Below, piece after piece: positions 38,030 through 48,146 of a stretch of DNA of 64,000 bases. The notes below the pieces were generated by a model. It did not search any database. It was not told the DNA's origin and saw only the letters and a list, made by a program, of their open reading frames with translations. The number at the start of each line of letters is the position of its first letter. Within the stretch, counting starts at the first letter, position 1. Origin of the DNA: Arsenophonus sp031446145 (lineage in GTDB: Bacteria > Pseudomonadota > Gammaproteobacteria > Enterobacterales > Enterobacteriaceae); contig CP132903.1 of the NCBI GenBank assembly GCA_031446145.1, positions 744,001 through 808,000 of the forward strand. Direction: 5' to 3'. The position numbers and the translations under genes are program-made.

Positions 38030-39007
38030 ATGAAACCGATATTTATTAAAGGATTATCGATAGAATTTCGCATTATTATTGCATTTTTTTTTGCAACTAC
38101 ACTCTTTTTTTGTGATCGTAATTTTAATGCTTTCAATAAAGCTCGTAGTTATTTAGAAACAGCACTTACTCCATTATATTTTTTAATTAATTATCCTCGA
38201 GAATTTCTTGATAATATTTCAGATACCTTTATACAAAAAAAACAAATTCTTTTTGAAAATCATGCATTAAAAAAAGAAATTTTGCTTAAAAAAGCAGATA
38301 ATTTATTACTTGAACAACTGAAACAGGAAAATTCTAAATTACGTACACTTTTAGAATCTCCTTTACGTCAACGTGAAAATATGATGGTAACTCAAGTATT
38401 ATCTGGTTTGCACACTCCCTATCGAGACCAAATTATGATTGATAAAGGTTTATACGATGATGTTTATGAAGGACAGCCTGTAATTAGTGATAAAGGTGTT
38501 GTAGGACAGGTAATTTCAGTTAGTCAATTTAATAGCCGTGTTTTATTAATTTGTGATATTACTCATGCATTACCTATACAAATATTACGTAATGATATTC
38601 GGGTAATTGCAGCAGGTACAGGATGTAGTGATGATCTTCAACTTGAACCTGTTCCTGATAATACTGATATAAGAATTGGTGATGTGATAGTAACGTCTGG
38701 TTTAGGTGGTCGATTTCCAGAAGGTTATCCAGTAGCTATTGTTTCTTCTGTAAAATATGATTTTCACCGTGCGTATATGATTATTCGTGCAAAACCTAGC
38801 GCGAATTTACAAAGATTACGTTATCTTTTGTTGTTATTAGGAAGTTCTAATGAAGTTGATAATTCCTTATCAGAATCAAAAGTATATGAAGTTAAAGATA
38901 AGGGCGTGATAAATATTTTCCCTGATATTTTTTCCAGTAAGAAAAAAGTCATTGAAAATGATATAACATTAAATAATATAAAAAATCAAAAAAACAATCC
39001 TCCATAA
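38030..39007 (+). CDS. mreC: Cell-shape protein MreC
   Basis: MreC is a bitopic inner-membrane protein whose periplasmic part organises the MreB-PBP2-RodA elongation complex. The protein has 325 residues (E. coli 367). The start is ATG 38030 (MKPIFIKGLSIEFRIII), matching the family; an upstream extension of 12 codons is unneeded. One membrane helix lies at about 12-30, a coiled coil at about 60-110, and the beta domains begin MVTQVLSGLHTPYRDQIMIDKG and continue through the conserved TSGLGGRFPEGYPVAIVSSV. The Pro-rich E. coli tail is replaced by a short Lys/Asn-rich one. Confidence 0.97.
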   Translation: MKPIFIKGLSIEFRIIIAFFFATTLFFCDRNFNAFNKARSYLETALTPLYFLINYPREFLDNISDTFIQKKQILFENHALKKEILLKKADNLLLEQLKQENSKLRTLLESPLRQRENMMVTQVLSGLHTPYRDQIMIDKGLYDDVYEGQPVISDKGVVGQVISVSQFNSRVLLICDITHALPIQILRNDIRVIAAGTGCSDDLQLEPVPDNTDIRIGDVIVTSGLGGRFPEGYPVAIVSSVKYDFHRAYMIIRAKPSANLQRLRYLLLLLGSSNEVDNSLSESKVYEVKDKGVINIFPDIFSSKKKVIENDITLNNIKNQKNNPP

Positions 39008-39069
39008 AAGTAATAAAAATGTTTTTAAAAAAATTTATAGAAAAAATAAAACAACCTATGGAACATAAA

Positions 39070-39558
39070 ATGAATCAAAGCGATGGTAGTAGATCGTGGG
39101 TTATTTGGTTATCTTTTTTGGTTGCAATAATTTTAGAACAAATGCCTTGTCCAAAACAATTTATTTATTATAGACCAACATGGTTAATGTTAATTTTGAT
39201 TTATTGGGTTATGGCTTTGCCACACCGAATTAGTGTAGGCAGCGGATTTTTTTTAGGACTTATAATGGATTTAATGCAAGGTATAACTTTAGGTATACAC
39301 GCATTAACTAATAGTATGATTTGTTATTTAGTATCTTATAAATATCAACTTTTTCGTAATATGGAAATATGGCAACAATCACTTGTTGTTGTTGGATTAT
39401 CAGTAATAATGAATTTTACTATATTTTCAATAGAATTCGTTTCTTCTGTGGTATTATTTCATCCTCAAATATTTTTAACTTGTTTAATAAATGGTGCTTT
39501 CTGGCCATGGATATTTGTATTTTTAAGAAAAATTAGACGTCGATTTTTAATGCGTTAA
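39070..39558 (+). CDS. mreD: Rod-shape membrane protein MreD
   Basis: MreD is the integral membrane partner of MreC. From ATG 39070 it has 162 residues, exactly the E. coli length, beginning MNQSDGSRSWVIWLSFLVA. An in-frame ATG at 39019 would add 17 lysine-rich residues with no counterpart, so I prefer the shorter form; GGAA six bases upstream supports it. Five to six hydrophobic segments, with the conserved YWVMALPHRISVGSGFFLG and LVSYKYQLFRNMEIWQQ stretches. It ends in a basic tail. Confidence 0.94.
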   Translation: MNQSDGSRSWVIWLSFLVAIILEQMPCPKQFIYYRPTWLMLILIYWVMALPHRISVGSGFFLGLIMDLMQGITLGIHALTNSMICYLVSYKYQLFRNMEIWQQSLVVVGLSVIMNFTIFSIEFVSSVVLFHPQIFLTCLINGAFWPWIFVFLRKIRRRFLMR

Positions 39559-40537
39559 ATTAATTTTTTATAAAATATTAATTAATTTAAACATTAATTT
39601 TAATGGGTATTAATATTATTTTTATCGCATCACAGATTAATACAGAACATGTTTTTAATATTGCAAAAAAAATATATATAGAAAAAATATATAATGCATA
39701 ATTTTATTTTTTATGAATATGCAAATTATGTTTTTTTTAACAAATTTTAATAATGGTTAAAAAATAACGTTAATAGTTTGCTTTTATTAAATTTTATTTA
39801 GTATTATACTTACAAAAAATATTTGAGGAATTTTTCTTTTATATAAAATTTTAAATTCTATAAAAAAGAAAAATAATGTATAAAAACTATTTTTTACAAA
39901 AAATAAATTTAGTAATATATAAATCACGTATTTATAATTAATTCAGTATTTATCAATTAGAGAATTTAATAGGTGCTTTTGTATAATTTTATAAAAAAAC
40001 CTAATTTATTTTTAAATTATATTTATAAAATATTATAAAATTATTAAAAATATTTTTATATCATTATTTCATACGTTTATGTTAAATAATTAATTTTTAA
40101 GTTTTTTTAATAAATATCAAAACAAAAAAAATAAAATTTTTTATAAGTTTATAATTAAAAAAGATTTATTAGATTCTTTTTGATTAAATTGATATCTTTA
40201 AATTATAATCTTATTTTTATAATTTTATTTAATTGAATTAATTATATTATAATTATAGTCAATAATAGGATTAATTTTTTACGAAGATTTTAATTAAAAC
40301 AATTTTTTTATATTATATATTTTAAAAGTGTTTTTGAATGATTAATATCATTCTTTGGATATTTTTATTTCTAAAAATCATGTTTATATTATATATAAAT
40401 TTAAGAGTTTTTTATCAAAATTTCTTAAGTATATCTCTTTAAAAGATCAAATTAAATCACTCTTTAATCTGAGAAAATTTAATATCGTATAATGCAAGAT
40501 AAACTATTATAAAAACTTTTTTGCAGGAAAATATTGA
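39559..40537. other. Desert where maf (yhdE) and rng are expected
   Basis: Backbone order mreD-maf-rng-yhdP predicts a nucleotide pyrophosphatase and RNase G here. Only 979 AT-rich bases remain. A 32-codon forward frame at 39603-39701 has slightly coding-like composition (start MGINIIFIASQINTEH) and lies where maf would begin, but I cannot align it to Maf confidently. The remainder shows nothing. Confidence 0.5.
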
Positions 40538-42883
40538 GTGAAAAAAATAGTTAAGTTATTAGTATACAGAATTAAAGTTATACTAGTTATATTTTTTTTG
40601 TTTTTTATTGCATCCCACCTTTTTCTTTTGCAAATTAATTTATACAAAGATCAATTTGAAGAAAATATGCATTTGTTAACTGGGATCCCATTAAAAATTA
40701 AAGATTTTAAAATAAAATTTACTTTTTTTCGACCAATATTTATTTTTTCTGATGTTAGCCTTTTTTCTGAAAAAATAAATGTTAAGATCAAAAAAATAAC
40801 ATTTTTATTAGATATATGGCGTTCACTATTTTATTTTGATTTATGTTTTCAAGAAATTAGTTTATATCAATTAAATTTTAGTTATTATACACCTTTAAAT
40901 GTTATTAGTGAAGCTAATTTTGATTATTTTAAATTAGATATTTTTAGTAATGTTTTCTTTAAGAAAATTCATTCATTAATTCTTAAAGATAGTTATATAA
41001 ATTTTTTATCCCCTTTTTTAGAAAAAAGAAGATTAAATATTCCAGAATTTATATGGTTAAATAAAAATGACCATCATTTAGCAGAAGGTGTAATAAATTT
41101 TGATCTTTTTGAAAAAAAAACAGATCAGAATATCATCCAAATTAAAATTAATTTTTACCATAAAAGTAATAATATAAATAAAGGCATGGTATATTTACAT
41201 GGTAATAACGTTAATTTATATCCCTGGTTGAATTGTTTGGTAAATAGCAAGATACATTTAGAAAATTCAGTGTTTAGTTTTTCTAGTTGGATTGTAATTA
41301 AAAATAATCGTATTGAAGATGGGCAGATATACTTCGATAAGGGAAGTGTAAATTGGAACTTAGATCAAGAAAAACACCAAATATCTTTTAAAGATTTATA
41401 TTTGAGTATAAAACATCAAAAACAGAATTGGTTTTTTTATATTCCAAATTTACAAAATTTTACAACAGATCAAAAAAAATGGCTTGAAGGTCAAGCATCT
41501 TTTTTTTATTTTTCAAAGTCAGAAAGAAATCGAAATCAAGATCATTGGAAAATACTACTCAATAATATTGAATTAGAGTATTTAAGATCTGTTTTTACTA
41601 TTTTTTCTTGTTTGATGCCTGATTTTATCAATAATTTTAAAAAATATAAACTAAAAGGAAACATTGTTAGATTACTATTAGATGTTACACCTAAATATCC
41701 AGAAAAAACTTTAATTGATATTACTTGTAATGATATGAGTTTAATAAATTTTAAAAATATATTTTCCATTGATCATTTTAGTGGATCATTTAAAGGGGGT
41801 TATCTAGGAGGGATATTTTGCTTTAATTTATATAATAGCAAAATTGAATACAGATCAATGTTTCAAATACCATTATGTATTTCTAGTGGGTATGGAACAA
41901 TTTTTTGGTCTAGAAAAGATAAATTAGATGTAATTTTAGGTAAAAATATAAACTTAAAAGCAAAATCATTATGGATTAATGGTGATTTTCGTTATTTGAT
42001 AGACAATAAAAATCAATCCATGTTAAGTGTTTTAGCTGGTGCAAAATTAAAAAATATTGGTGATGTTTGGCATTATTTTCCTCAACCGTTTATAGGAAAA
42101 AAGTTAAATGATTATTTAAAAAAAACCATTATTGCTGGCCATGTAGATGAAGCAGCTTTGTTATTTCATGGTAACCCCCATAATTTTTCTTTTAAAGAAA
42201 ATAATGGACAATTTCAAGTTTTTATACCTTTACGATCAGCAATTGTTCAATATAAAAATAATTGGCCTAAAATTTTAAATTTAGATGTTGATTTAAATTT
42301 TGAACGAAATAGATTGCATATATCTTCTAATAGAATAAAATTAGGCAATATAGACATATTAGACATTAACGGAAATATCACTGGTTATGGTCATTCAAAA
42401 TTATTAATAAGATCAAAAGTTAATGGTGATACAGAAGGTTTACGAAATTATTTGATTCATACACCTATTAAAAGAAAAATTATTAAGATATTAAATTTAG
42501 TAAAAATATATGGCAAACTTACTGGTCAATTAATGCTTTCTATCCCTCTTGAAGAATACTCTCATACTTTTATTTTTAGTGGAAGAGTAGGTTTTAACAA
42601 AAATGATATTCATATTTTTAATAAAAAAATTAAAAAATTAACTGGGTATATTTATTTTAAAAATAGCAATTTTGAAAGTAAGAAATTATCTGCTGAATGG
42701 TTTGGACAACCTGTGAATTTAAGATTAAAAACAATAAAAACAAAAAAAAATTATTATATTAATATTAATTTTTCTAGTAATTGGCAAGTTGATAAAATTT
42801 TTATTTTGCCAAAATTTATTACACGTTATTTATCTGGAATTACTACTTCATATGGAAAAGTATCTATTAACATTCCACTTTAA
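40538..42883 (+). CDS. yhdP: YhdP, AsmA-like envelope lipid-transport protein, truncated at the C-terminus
   Basis: YhdP is one of three redundant AsmA-like proteins (with TamB and YdbH) that span the periplasm and are implicated in moving phospholipids to the outer membrane. Here 781 codons are open, against about 1266 in E. coli. GTG 40538 is preceded by AGGA about ten bases upstream. One N-terminal membrane anchor lies at about 8-30, followed by an AsmA-like beta-rich region. The frame ends at SYGKVSINIPL, and the next 1.2 kb contains fossils in the same orientation. The body is weakly constrained and Lys/Asn/Ile-rich. It may be a shortened functional protein or a gene decaying from its 3' end. 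tldD follows, as in E. coli. Confidence 0.85.
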   Translation: MKKIVKLLVYRIKVILVIFFLFFIASHLFLLQINLYKDQFEENMHLLTGIPLKIKDFKIKFTFFRPIFIFSDVSLFSEKINVKIKKITFLLDIWRSLFYFDLCFQEISLYQLNFSYYTPLNVISEANFDYFKLDIFSNVFFKKIHSLILKDSYINFLSPFLEKRRLNIPEFIWLNKNDHHLAEGVINFDLFEKKTDQNIIQIKINFYHKSNNINKGMVYLHGNNVNLYPWLNCLVNSKIHLENSVFSFSSWIVIKNNRIEDGQIYFDKGSVNWNLDQEKHQISFKDLYLSIKHQKQNWFFYIPNLQNFTTDQKKWLEGQASFFYFSKSERNRNQDHWKILLNNIELEYLRSVFTIFSCLMPDFINNFKKYKLKGNIVRLLLDVTPKYPEKTLIDITCNDMSLINFKNIFSIDHFSGSFKGGYLGGIFCFNLYNSKIEYRSMFQIPLCISSGYGTIFWSRKDKLDVILGKNINLKAKSLWINGDFRYLIDNKNQSMLSVLAGAKLKNIGDVWHYFPQPFIGKKLNDYLKKTIIAGHVDEAALLFHGNPHNFSFKENNGQFQVFIPLRSAIVQYKNNWPKILNLDVDLNFERNRLHISSNRIKLGNIDILDINGNITGYGHSKLLIRSKVNGDTEGLRNYLIHTPIKRKIIKILNLVKIYGKLTGQLMLSIPLEEYSHTFIFSGRVGFNKNDIHIFNKKIKKLTGYIYFKNSNFESKKLSAEWFGQPVNLRLKTIKTKKNYYININFSSNWQVDKIFILPKFITRYLSGITTSYGKVSINIPL

Positions 42884-44089
42884 AATGATATTAACAAAAA
42901 ATAAATTGTATCAGTTATTTTACATAATAATTTAGAATATGAAAATATTCTGCTTCTTTATGGTGATATTTAAAAAATAAAAGAATCTTCTAATACAAAA
43001 ATTAATCTTTAAAGAAATATTAATAAATTTTTAGTGTACAATTAAATTCTTTTAAAATTTTACTTTTTATAATAAGCAATCAGAATTTATTGATAATAAG
43101 ATTCGTTTATTAATAGGGATTATTTCATTTAGAATAAAAAAAATTTTGTTACTGATATTACTATAATTCACATTTTAAAAATATTTTTTGTAAATCAACA
43201 CTAATAATATGATGTCTGCTTTTAATGCAATTGATGAATAATAAAAATTATAGTACATAATGATAAGTTAAAAACAGTTTTTATATTTTTTAATAAAAAT
43301 TCTGAAAAACAAAACTTTATTATCTATAATATAAAATATGATCAAGAAATTTAAAAAAATTTAAAAATTTCTTTCTAAGAAACTAATATTATGAATAGCT
43401 TAAATTTAGATATTTATTATTCAGAATTTTTATTCTGATGATATAAGTTTAAGTAGAAATTTTACGTAAAAACAACAAAAAAGAAAAACAAATTTTCAAA
43501 ACAAAATTTTTAATAAATAATGTTATTAATTTAAAAATTTATGGAATATGAAATGCTAAAACAAATATCATAAAATATTTAAAAAAAATTTTAAGAGTAA
43601 AAATAATGATTTACCGGTTTATTTAGGTATAATTTTGAATATTATAATAAACACTATTTAAAATTAATTTAATTTATATTTTTTTAGATAAATATACTAT
43701 CAAAATTTGATATTAATTATTTAAATAATGACTGCAACACTAATTTAAAGTAAAGTTTTTTAAAATAGCTGCACTTCGCTTAAAAAATCTTAATCTTGAT
43801 AGATTTTGATATAATTTATAAATCAAAATATTACTAATGTATTTAATAATATCCAATTTAATTTGATTCTTTTTATAGAAAAAGATAAAAAATCTTTTAT
43901 AGTATATTTATTTTGTATAAATCCAATATTTTTTAATAAAATTATCAGGTGTTATTTTAAAATTAAGAAGTCATAAAAATATTAAAAAAGTTATAACAAA
44001 TATTATAATCAAAATTATAAAAATTAATATTTATATTTTTTTTGACGTTCTATAAAAAAATTAAATGTAATAAAAATGAGTGAATTAAT
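42884..44089 (+). pseudogene. yhdP: Eroded 3' portion of yhdP
   Basis: Between the premature yhdP stop and tldD lie 1206 bases, close to the ~1.45 kb needed for the missing C-terminus. Short coding-like islands persist. The best is at 43768-43806, which reads AALRLKNLNLDRF before a stop and is locally richer in GC and in conserved-looking codons than its surroundings. Another is the open patch near 42940-42970. Frames are otherwise full of stops. Identification as yhdP rests on position and orientation rather than on a scored alignment. Confidence 0.5.
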
Positions 44090-45538
44090 ATGAGTTTGAA
44101 TATCGTTACTGAACATTTTCTAACATCAAACAATTTAAATTATCAACATCTTCAGGATGTTTTAGAATTACTTACAGAAAAAAAAATAAATTATGCTGAT
44201 CTTTTTTTTCAATCAATTTTTCATGAAAGATTGGAATTAGAAAACAAAATTATCAAGACAGGTTATTATAATATTGATGAAGGTGTTGGTATTCGTGTTA
44301 TTGATCATAATAAAACAGGATTTTCTTATACTAATGAAATAAGTGCAGAAACGTTATATAAAAGTGCACGCACAGCATGTAGTTTTTTAAATAAAAAAAA
44401 CGAAAAAAAAAAGTGTATTCTAAATAATGTTCATTTTAAATCTGTATATCCTGCAAGTAATCCATTAGAATTGATACATCAGGAAGAAAAAATAGCATTT
44501 TTACAACATATTGATAAAGTTGCAAGATCAGAAGATTCAAGAGTAAAAGAAGTTAATATTAATCTATCAGGAATTTATGAACATATTTTGATTGTAGCAA
44601 CAGATTCGACATTAGCTGCTGATCTGCGTCCATTAGTATCTTTATCTATTAAAGTGTTCGTTGAAGATAAAGGAAAACGTGAATGTGGCTCTAGCGGGTG
44701 TGGTGGTCGTTATGATTATCAATATTTTTTTAAAAAAAATGAAGGTGCAGTTTTAGTAGAATATTATGTTAGAGAAGCTGTAAGAATAGCATTAATTAAT
44801 CTTGAAGCTATCCCTGCCCCAGCAGGGAGAATGCCTGTCGTATTAGGGGCTGGTATGCCAGGTATTTTATTACATGAAGCAGTAGGACATGGTCTTGAAG
44901 GTGATTTTAATCGTCGAGAGACTTCTATTTTTAGTAATCAATTAGGAAAAAAAGTTGCTTCGGAACTTTGTACTGTTGTTGATGATTCTACATTATTTGG
45001 TCATAGAGGATCTTTGGCAATTGATGATGAAGGTGTGCCAGGTAAATATAATGTTTTAATTGAAAATGGAATTTTAAAAAAATATATGCAAGATAAAATG
45101 AATGCACGATTGATGGGTACTTTTTCAACTGGAAATGGAAGACGTGAATCTTATGCACATTTACCTATGCCTCGTATGACTAATACTTATTTATTAGCAG
45201 GAAAATCAATGCCTGAAGAAATTATAGATAGTGTGCATCGAGGTATTTATGCACCTACTTTTTCTGGTGGACAAGTTGATATTACTTCTGGAAAATTTGT
45301 ATTTTCAACTTTAGAAGCTTATTTAATTGAAAAGGGAAAAATTACCAAACCTATAAAAGGAGTCACATTAATTGGATCTGGTAAAGATATTATGCAGCAA
45401 ATTTCAATGGTTGGCAATGATTTAAAAATTGATACTGGCATTAGTACCTGTGAGAAAGAAGGTCAAAGTATTCCTGTTGGAGTAGGTCAACCAACATTGA
45501 AGCTGGAAAGTATAACTATTGGTGGAACAGAAATATAA
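44090..45538 (+). CDS. tldD: Metalloprotease TldD
   Basis: TldD is the zinc-bearing half of the TldD/TldE (PmbA) heterodimeric protease, known for degrading unfolded peptides and maturing microcin B17 and for CcdA turnover. The protein has 482 residues (E. coli 481). The zinc motif is HEAVGHGLEGD near 262, and the C-terminal cysteine segment (STCEKEGQSIPVGVGQPTLK) supplies the other expected ligand. The glycine-rich DEGVGIRV and GSSGCGGRYDY stretches are kept. A ten-A tract at 44403-44412 is in frame. The start is ATG 44090 (MSLNIVTEHFLTSNNL). pmbA lies 209 nt downstream. Confidence 0.98.
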   Translation: MSLNIVTEHFLTSNNLNYQHLQDVLELLTEKKINYADLFFQSIFHERLELENKIIKTGYYNIDEGVGIRVIDHNKTGFSYTNEISAETLYKSARTACSFLNKKNEKKKCILNNVHFKSVYPASNPLELIHQEEKIAFLQHIDKVARSEDSRVKEVNINLSGIYEHILIVATDSTLAADLRPLVSLSIKVFVEDKGKRECGSSGCGGRYDYQYFFKKNEGAVLVEYYVREAVRIALINLEAIPAPAGRMPVVLGAGMPGILLHEAVGHGLEGDFNRRETSIFSNQLGKKVASELCTVVDDSTLFGHRGSLAIDDEGVPGKYNVLIENGILKKYMQDKMNARLMGTFSTGNGRRESYAHLPMPRMTNTYLLAGKSMPEEIIDSVHRGIYAPTFSGGQVDITSGKFVFSTLEAYLIEKGKITKPIKGVTLIGSGKDIMQQISMVGNDLKIDTGISTCEKEGQSIPVGVGQPTLKLESITIGGTEI

Positions 45539-45747
45539 TTTTTGTATAAAATTAATTAAAAAAATATTTTTGATAATTTTATTATGACATTTTTTGTGAA
45601 TTTTTATTATTTTATATGTAATAAAATTACTTATATTTTTTGTAGTTTTTTATTAAAAAATTCTTGAAATAGTATTTTAATTATAAGCTAAATTTAAATT
45701 TCTGATAAAATAAATAAAAAGCTTATAATATAGTTTATATATTTTGG

Positions 45748-47097
45748 ATGAAAATAATGAATTTTATAGAAAAAATTTTATTACAACGTAAAGAATTAGA
45801 AGAAAAAGTTGCATTTGCATTATCCATAGCAAAAAAGAAATGTGATGCAGCAGAGGTACTTATTAATACAATAAAAGGTATTCATGTTAGCACACGTTTT
45901 GGTAAAATTGAAAATATTGAATTTAACAGCGATAATATATTTCATATTATAGTGTATTATAAAAAATGTAAAGGAATTGCATCTTCTACTAATTTAAATC
46001 TAAAAATAATTCAAAACACTGTAAAATCAGCTATTGATATTGCTAAATATACGTCAGAAGATCCTTTTGTAGGTTTACCAGACATCGATCTCTTGGCTTA
46101 TGAAGCAATAGATTTAAAATTATTTCATCCATTTGATATGGATGTTAAAAAAGCAATTAAATTAGCTAGTCAAGCAGAAATTTCTGCTTTAAAAACAGAT
46201 AAAAGAATAAAAAATACGGAAGGTGGGCATTTTAATAGTCATTATGGAATTAGAGCATTTGGCAATACTGCTGAAATGTTACAAAGTTATTGTTTAAGTC
46301 AACATTCATTATCAAGTTGTGTGATTGCTCAAGAAAATAATTCGATGGAAAGAGATAATTCTTATACTGTAGCACGTCGATTAGAAGATTTACAATCACC
46401 TAAATTGGTTGGCTCTAATGCTGCTAATCGAGCTTTATCACGTCTTTATCCAAAAAAAATATCAACGATGAAAACTGCAGTTATTTTTGTTGCAGAAATA
46501 GCTGCTGGATTTTTTTATCATTTAGTGAATTCTATTAGTGGTTATAATATCTATCGGAAATCGTCTTTTTTGTTAAACGATCTCGGTAAAAAAATTTTTC
46601 CTTCTTGGTTAACCATTCAAGAAAAACCACATTTAATTGGTGGTTTAGCTTCTTCTCCTTTTGATGATGAAGGAGTAAAAACCAATCAATGTAATATTGT
46701 TGATCAAGGAATATTACAAACATGGTTGTTAAATAGCTATTCTGGCCGTAAATTGGGTTTGAAAAGTACTGGTCATGCTAGTGGTATTCATAATTGGTGT
46801 ATTACACATCAAGAATTAGATTTTAATGCTTTATTAAAAGAAATGTGGAAAGGATTAGTGGTAACTGAATTAATGGGACAAGGAGTTAGTTTAATAAATG
46901 GCAATTATTCTAGAGGGGCTTGTGGATTTTGGGTAGAAAGTGGAGTAATACAGTATCCTGTTAGCGAAATTACCATTGTAGGCAATTTAAAAGATATGTG
47001 GTCTAATATAGTAATGATAGGGAATGATATTGAAACTCGTGGGAATATTCAATGTGGTTCTGTATTTTTATCAGAAATTTTTGTTTCTGGATTATAA
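45748..47097 (+). CDS. pmbA: Metalloprotease partner PmbA (TldE)
   Basis: PmbA/TldE lacks the zinc site and forms the channel with TldD. The protein has 449 residues (E. coli 450). Family segments: VSTRFGKIENIEFNSD, NTEGGHFNSHYGIRAFGN, GLASSPFDDEGVKT, the SGRKLGLKSTGHASGIHNW block, and the terminal YPVSEITIVGNLKDMW and GNDIETRGNIQCGSV. ATG 45748 is used; a second ATG three codons on is possible. In E. coli it is unlinked to tldD, whereas here they are neighbours. Only the 106 nt after it separate it from reverse-strand rapZ, and npr (NPr of the nitrogen PTS) is not present. Confidence 0.97.
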   Translation: MKIMNFIEKILLQRKELEEKVAFALSIAKKKCDAAEVLINTIKGIHVSTRFGKIENIEFNSDNIFHIIVYYKKCKGIASSTNLNLKIIQNTVKSAIDIAKYTSEDPFVGLPDIDLLAYEAIDLKLFHPFDMDVKKAIKLASQAEISALKTDKRIKNTEGGHFNSHYGIRAFGNTAEMLQSYCLSQHSLSSCVIAQENNSMERDNSYTVARRLEDLQSPKLVGSNAANRALSRLYPKKISTMKTAVIFVAEIAAGFFYHLVNSISGYNIYRKSSFLLNDLGKKIFPSWLTIQEKPHLIGGLASSPFDDEGVKTNQCNIVDQGILQTWLLNSYSGRKLGLKSTGHASGIHNWCITHQELDFNALLKEMWKGLVVTELMGQGVSLINGNYSRGACGFWVESGVIQYPVSEITIVGNLKDMWSNIVMIGNDIETRGNIQCGSVFLSEIFVSGL

Positions 47098-47204
47098 TAT
47101 TTTTTATAAAAAGATCATAGCATTTAGATATTATATATAAATAATTCGTATAAATAATTTATAAAATATATTTTTTAAATATAGTTCTAATTTGTTAAAA
47201 AAAA

Positions 47205-48071
47205 TTATGTTATATACCTCTCAGTTATATTTTTTTCTAGAGTTCGGTGGCGGGATTGCACATTTTTACCTTGAGATTGAAAATAATTTGCTAATTTTTC
47301 TGCTATATAAACTGACCGATGTTTTCCTCCCGTACAACCAATAGCAATAGTTAAATAACTGCGATTATTGGATTCTAACATTGGTAGCCATAATTCAATA
47401 TAACTACGTGTTTGATAAATAAAATTATGTACTTCTATATGTCGATTTAAAAAATCAGCAATAGGACGATCTAAACCAGTCATTTGACGTAATTTTGGAT
47501 TCCAATGTGGATTAGGTAAAAAACGTACATCGAATACATAATCAGCATCAATTGGGATACCATACTTAAAACCAAAAGATTCAAAGACCATAGTAATTTC
47601 ACGCTTTTTTTTTCCTAATAAATGTGCCCGTAGTATTTCAGCTAATCCGTGAACAGACATATCAGAAGTATCTATAATTAAATCCGCTCGTGATCGTAGT
47701 GATTCTAATAATTTATTTTCTGCATCAATAGCATTTTCTAATGATAAATTTTGATTAGAAAGTGGATGAAGTCGGCGTGTATCACTGTATCTTCTTATTA
47801 GTGTATTGTGGCTTGCATCAAGAAAAAGTATTTTAGGAAAAAAAACTGATAATTTCTTAAAAATTTGTTCAAAAATTATTGGATTTTCTGGCATATTCCG
47901 AATATCAATACTTACAGCAGCAAAAGTTTTTTGTTTGGTTAAAGTAGTTATTAATGCTGGTAATAAAATTACCGGTAAGTTATCAACACAATAAAAACCC
48001 ATGTCTTCTAGTGCTCTTAAAGCAACAGATTTACCAGAACCAGAACGCCCACTGATTATCATCAGGACCAT
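47205..48071 (-). CDS. rapZ: RNase adapter protein RapZ
   Basis: RapZ binds glucosamine-6-phosphate and the sRNAs GlmY/GlmZ and recruits RNase E to destroy GlmZ, so tuning GlmS and thus cell-wall sugar supply. The protein has 288 residues (E. coli 284). The N-terminal Walker A GRSGSGKS is at 8-15. The C-terminal domain keeps GCTGGKHRSVYIAEKLA and ends with the RNA-binding basic tail GKNVQSRHRTLEK, followed by a few extra residues. The start MVLMIISGRSG aligns with the family. The gene is downstream of ptsN (75 nt), as in E. coli. GlmY and GlmZ are not seen in this window. Confidence 0.97.
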   Translation of the reverse strand: MVLMIISGRSGSGKSVALRALEDMGFYCVDNLPVILLPALITTLTKQKTFAAVSIDIRNMPENPIIFEQIFKKLSVFFPKILFLDASHNTLIRRYSDTRRLHPLSNQNLSLENAIDAENKLLESLRSRADLIIDTSDMSVHGLAEILRAHLLGKKKREITMVFESFGFKYGIPIDADYVFDVRFLPNPHWNPKLRQMTGLDRPIADFLNRHIEVHNFIYQTRSYIELWLPMLESNNRSYLTIAIGCTGGKHRSVYIAEKLANYFQSQGKNVQSRHRTLEKNITERYIT

Positions 48072-48146
48072 GAGTAGTAATTATTACCCCTTAAATTTTT
48101 CCCATAATTACTGAATATTTATTTGGTATCCCTTTAAAAATTATAT

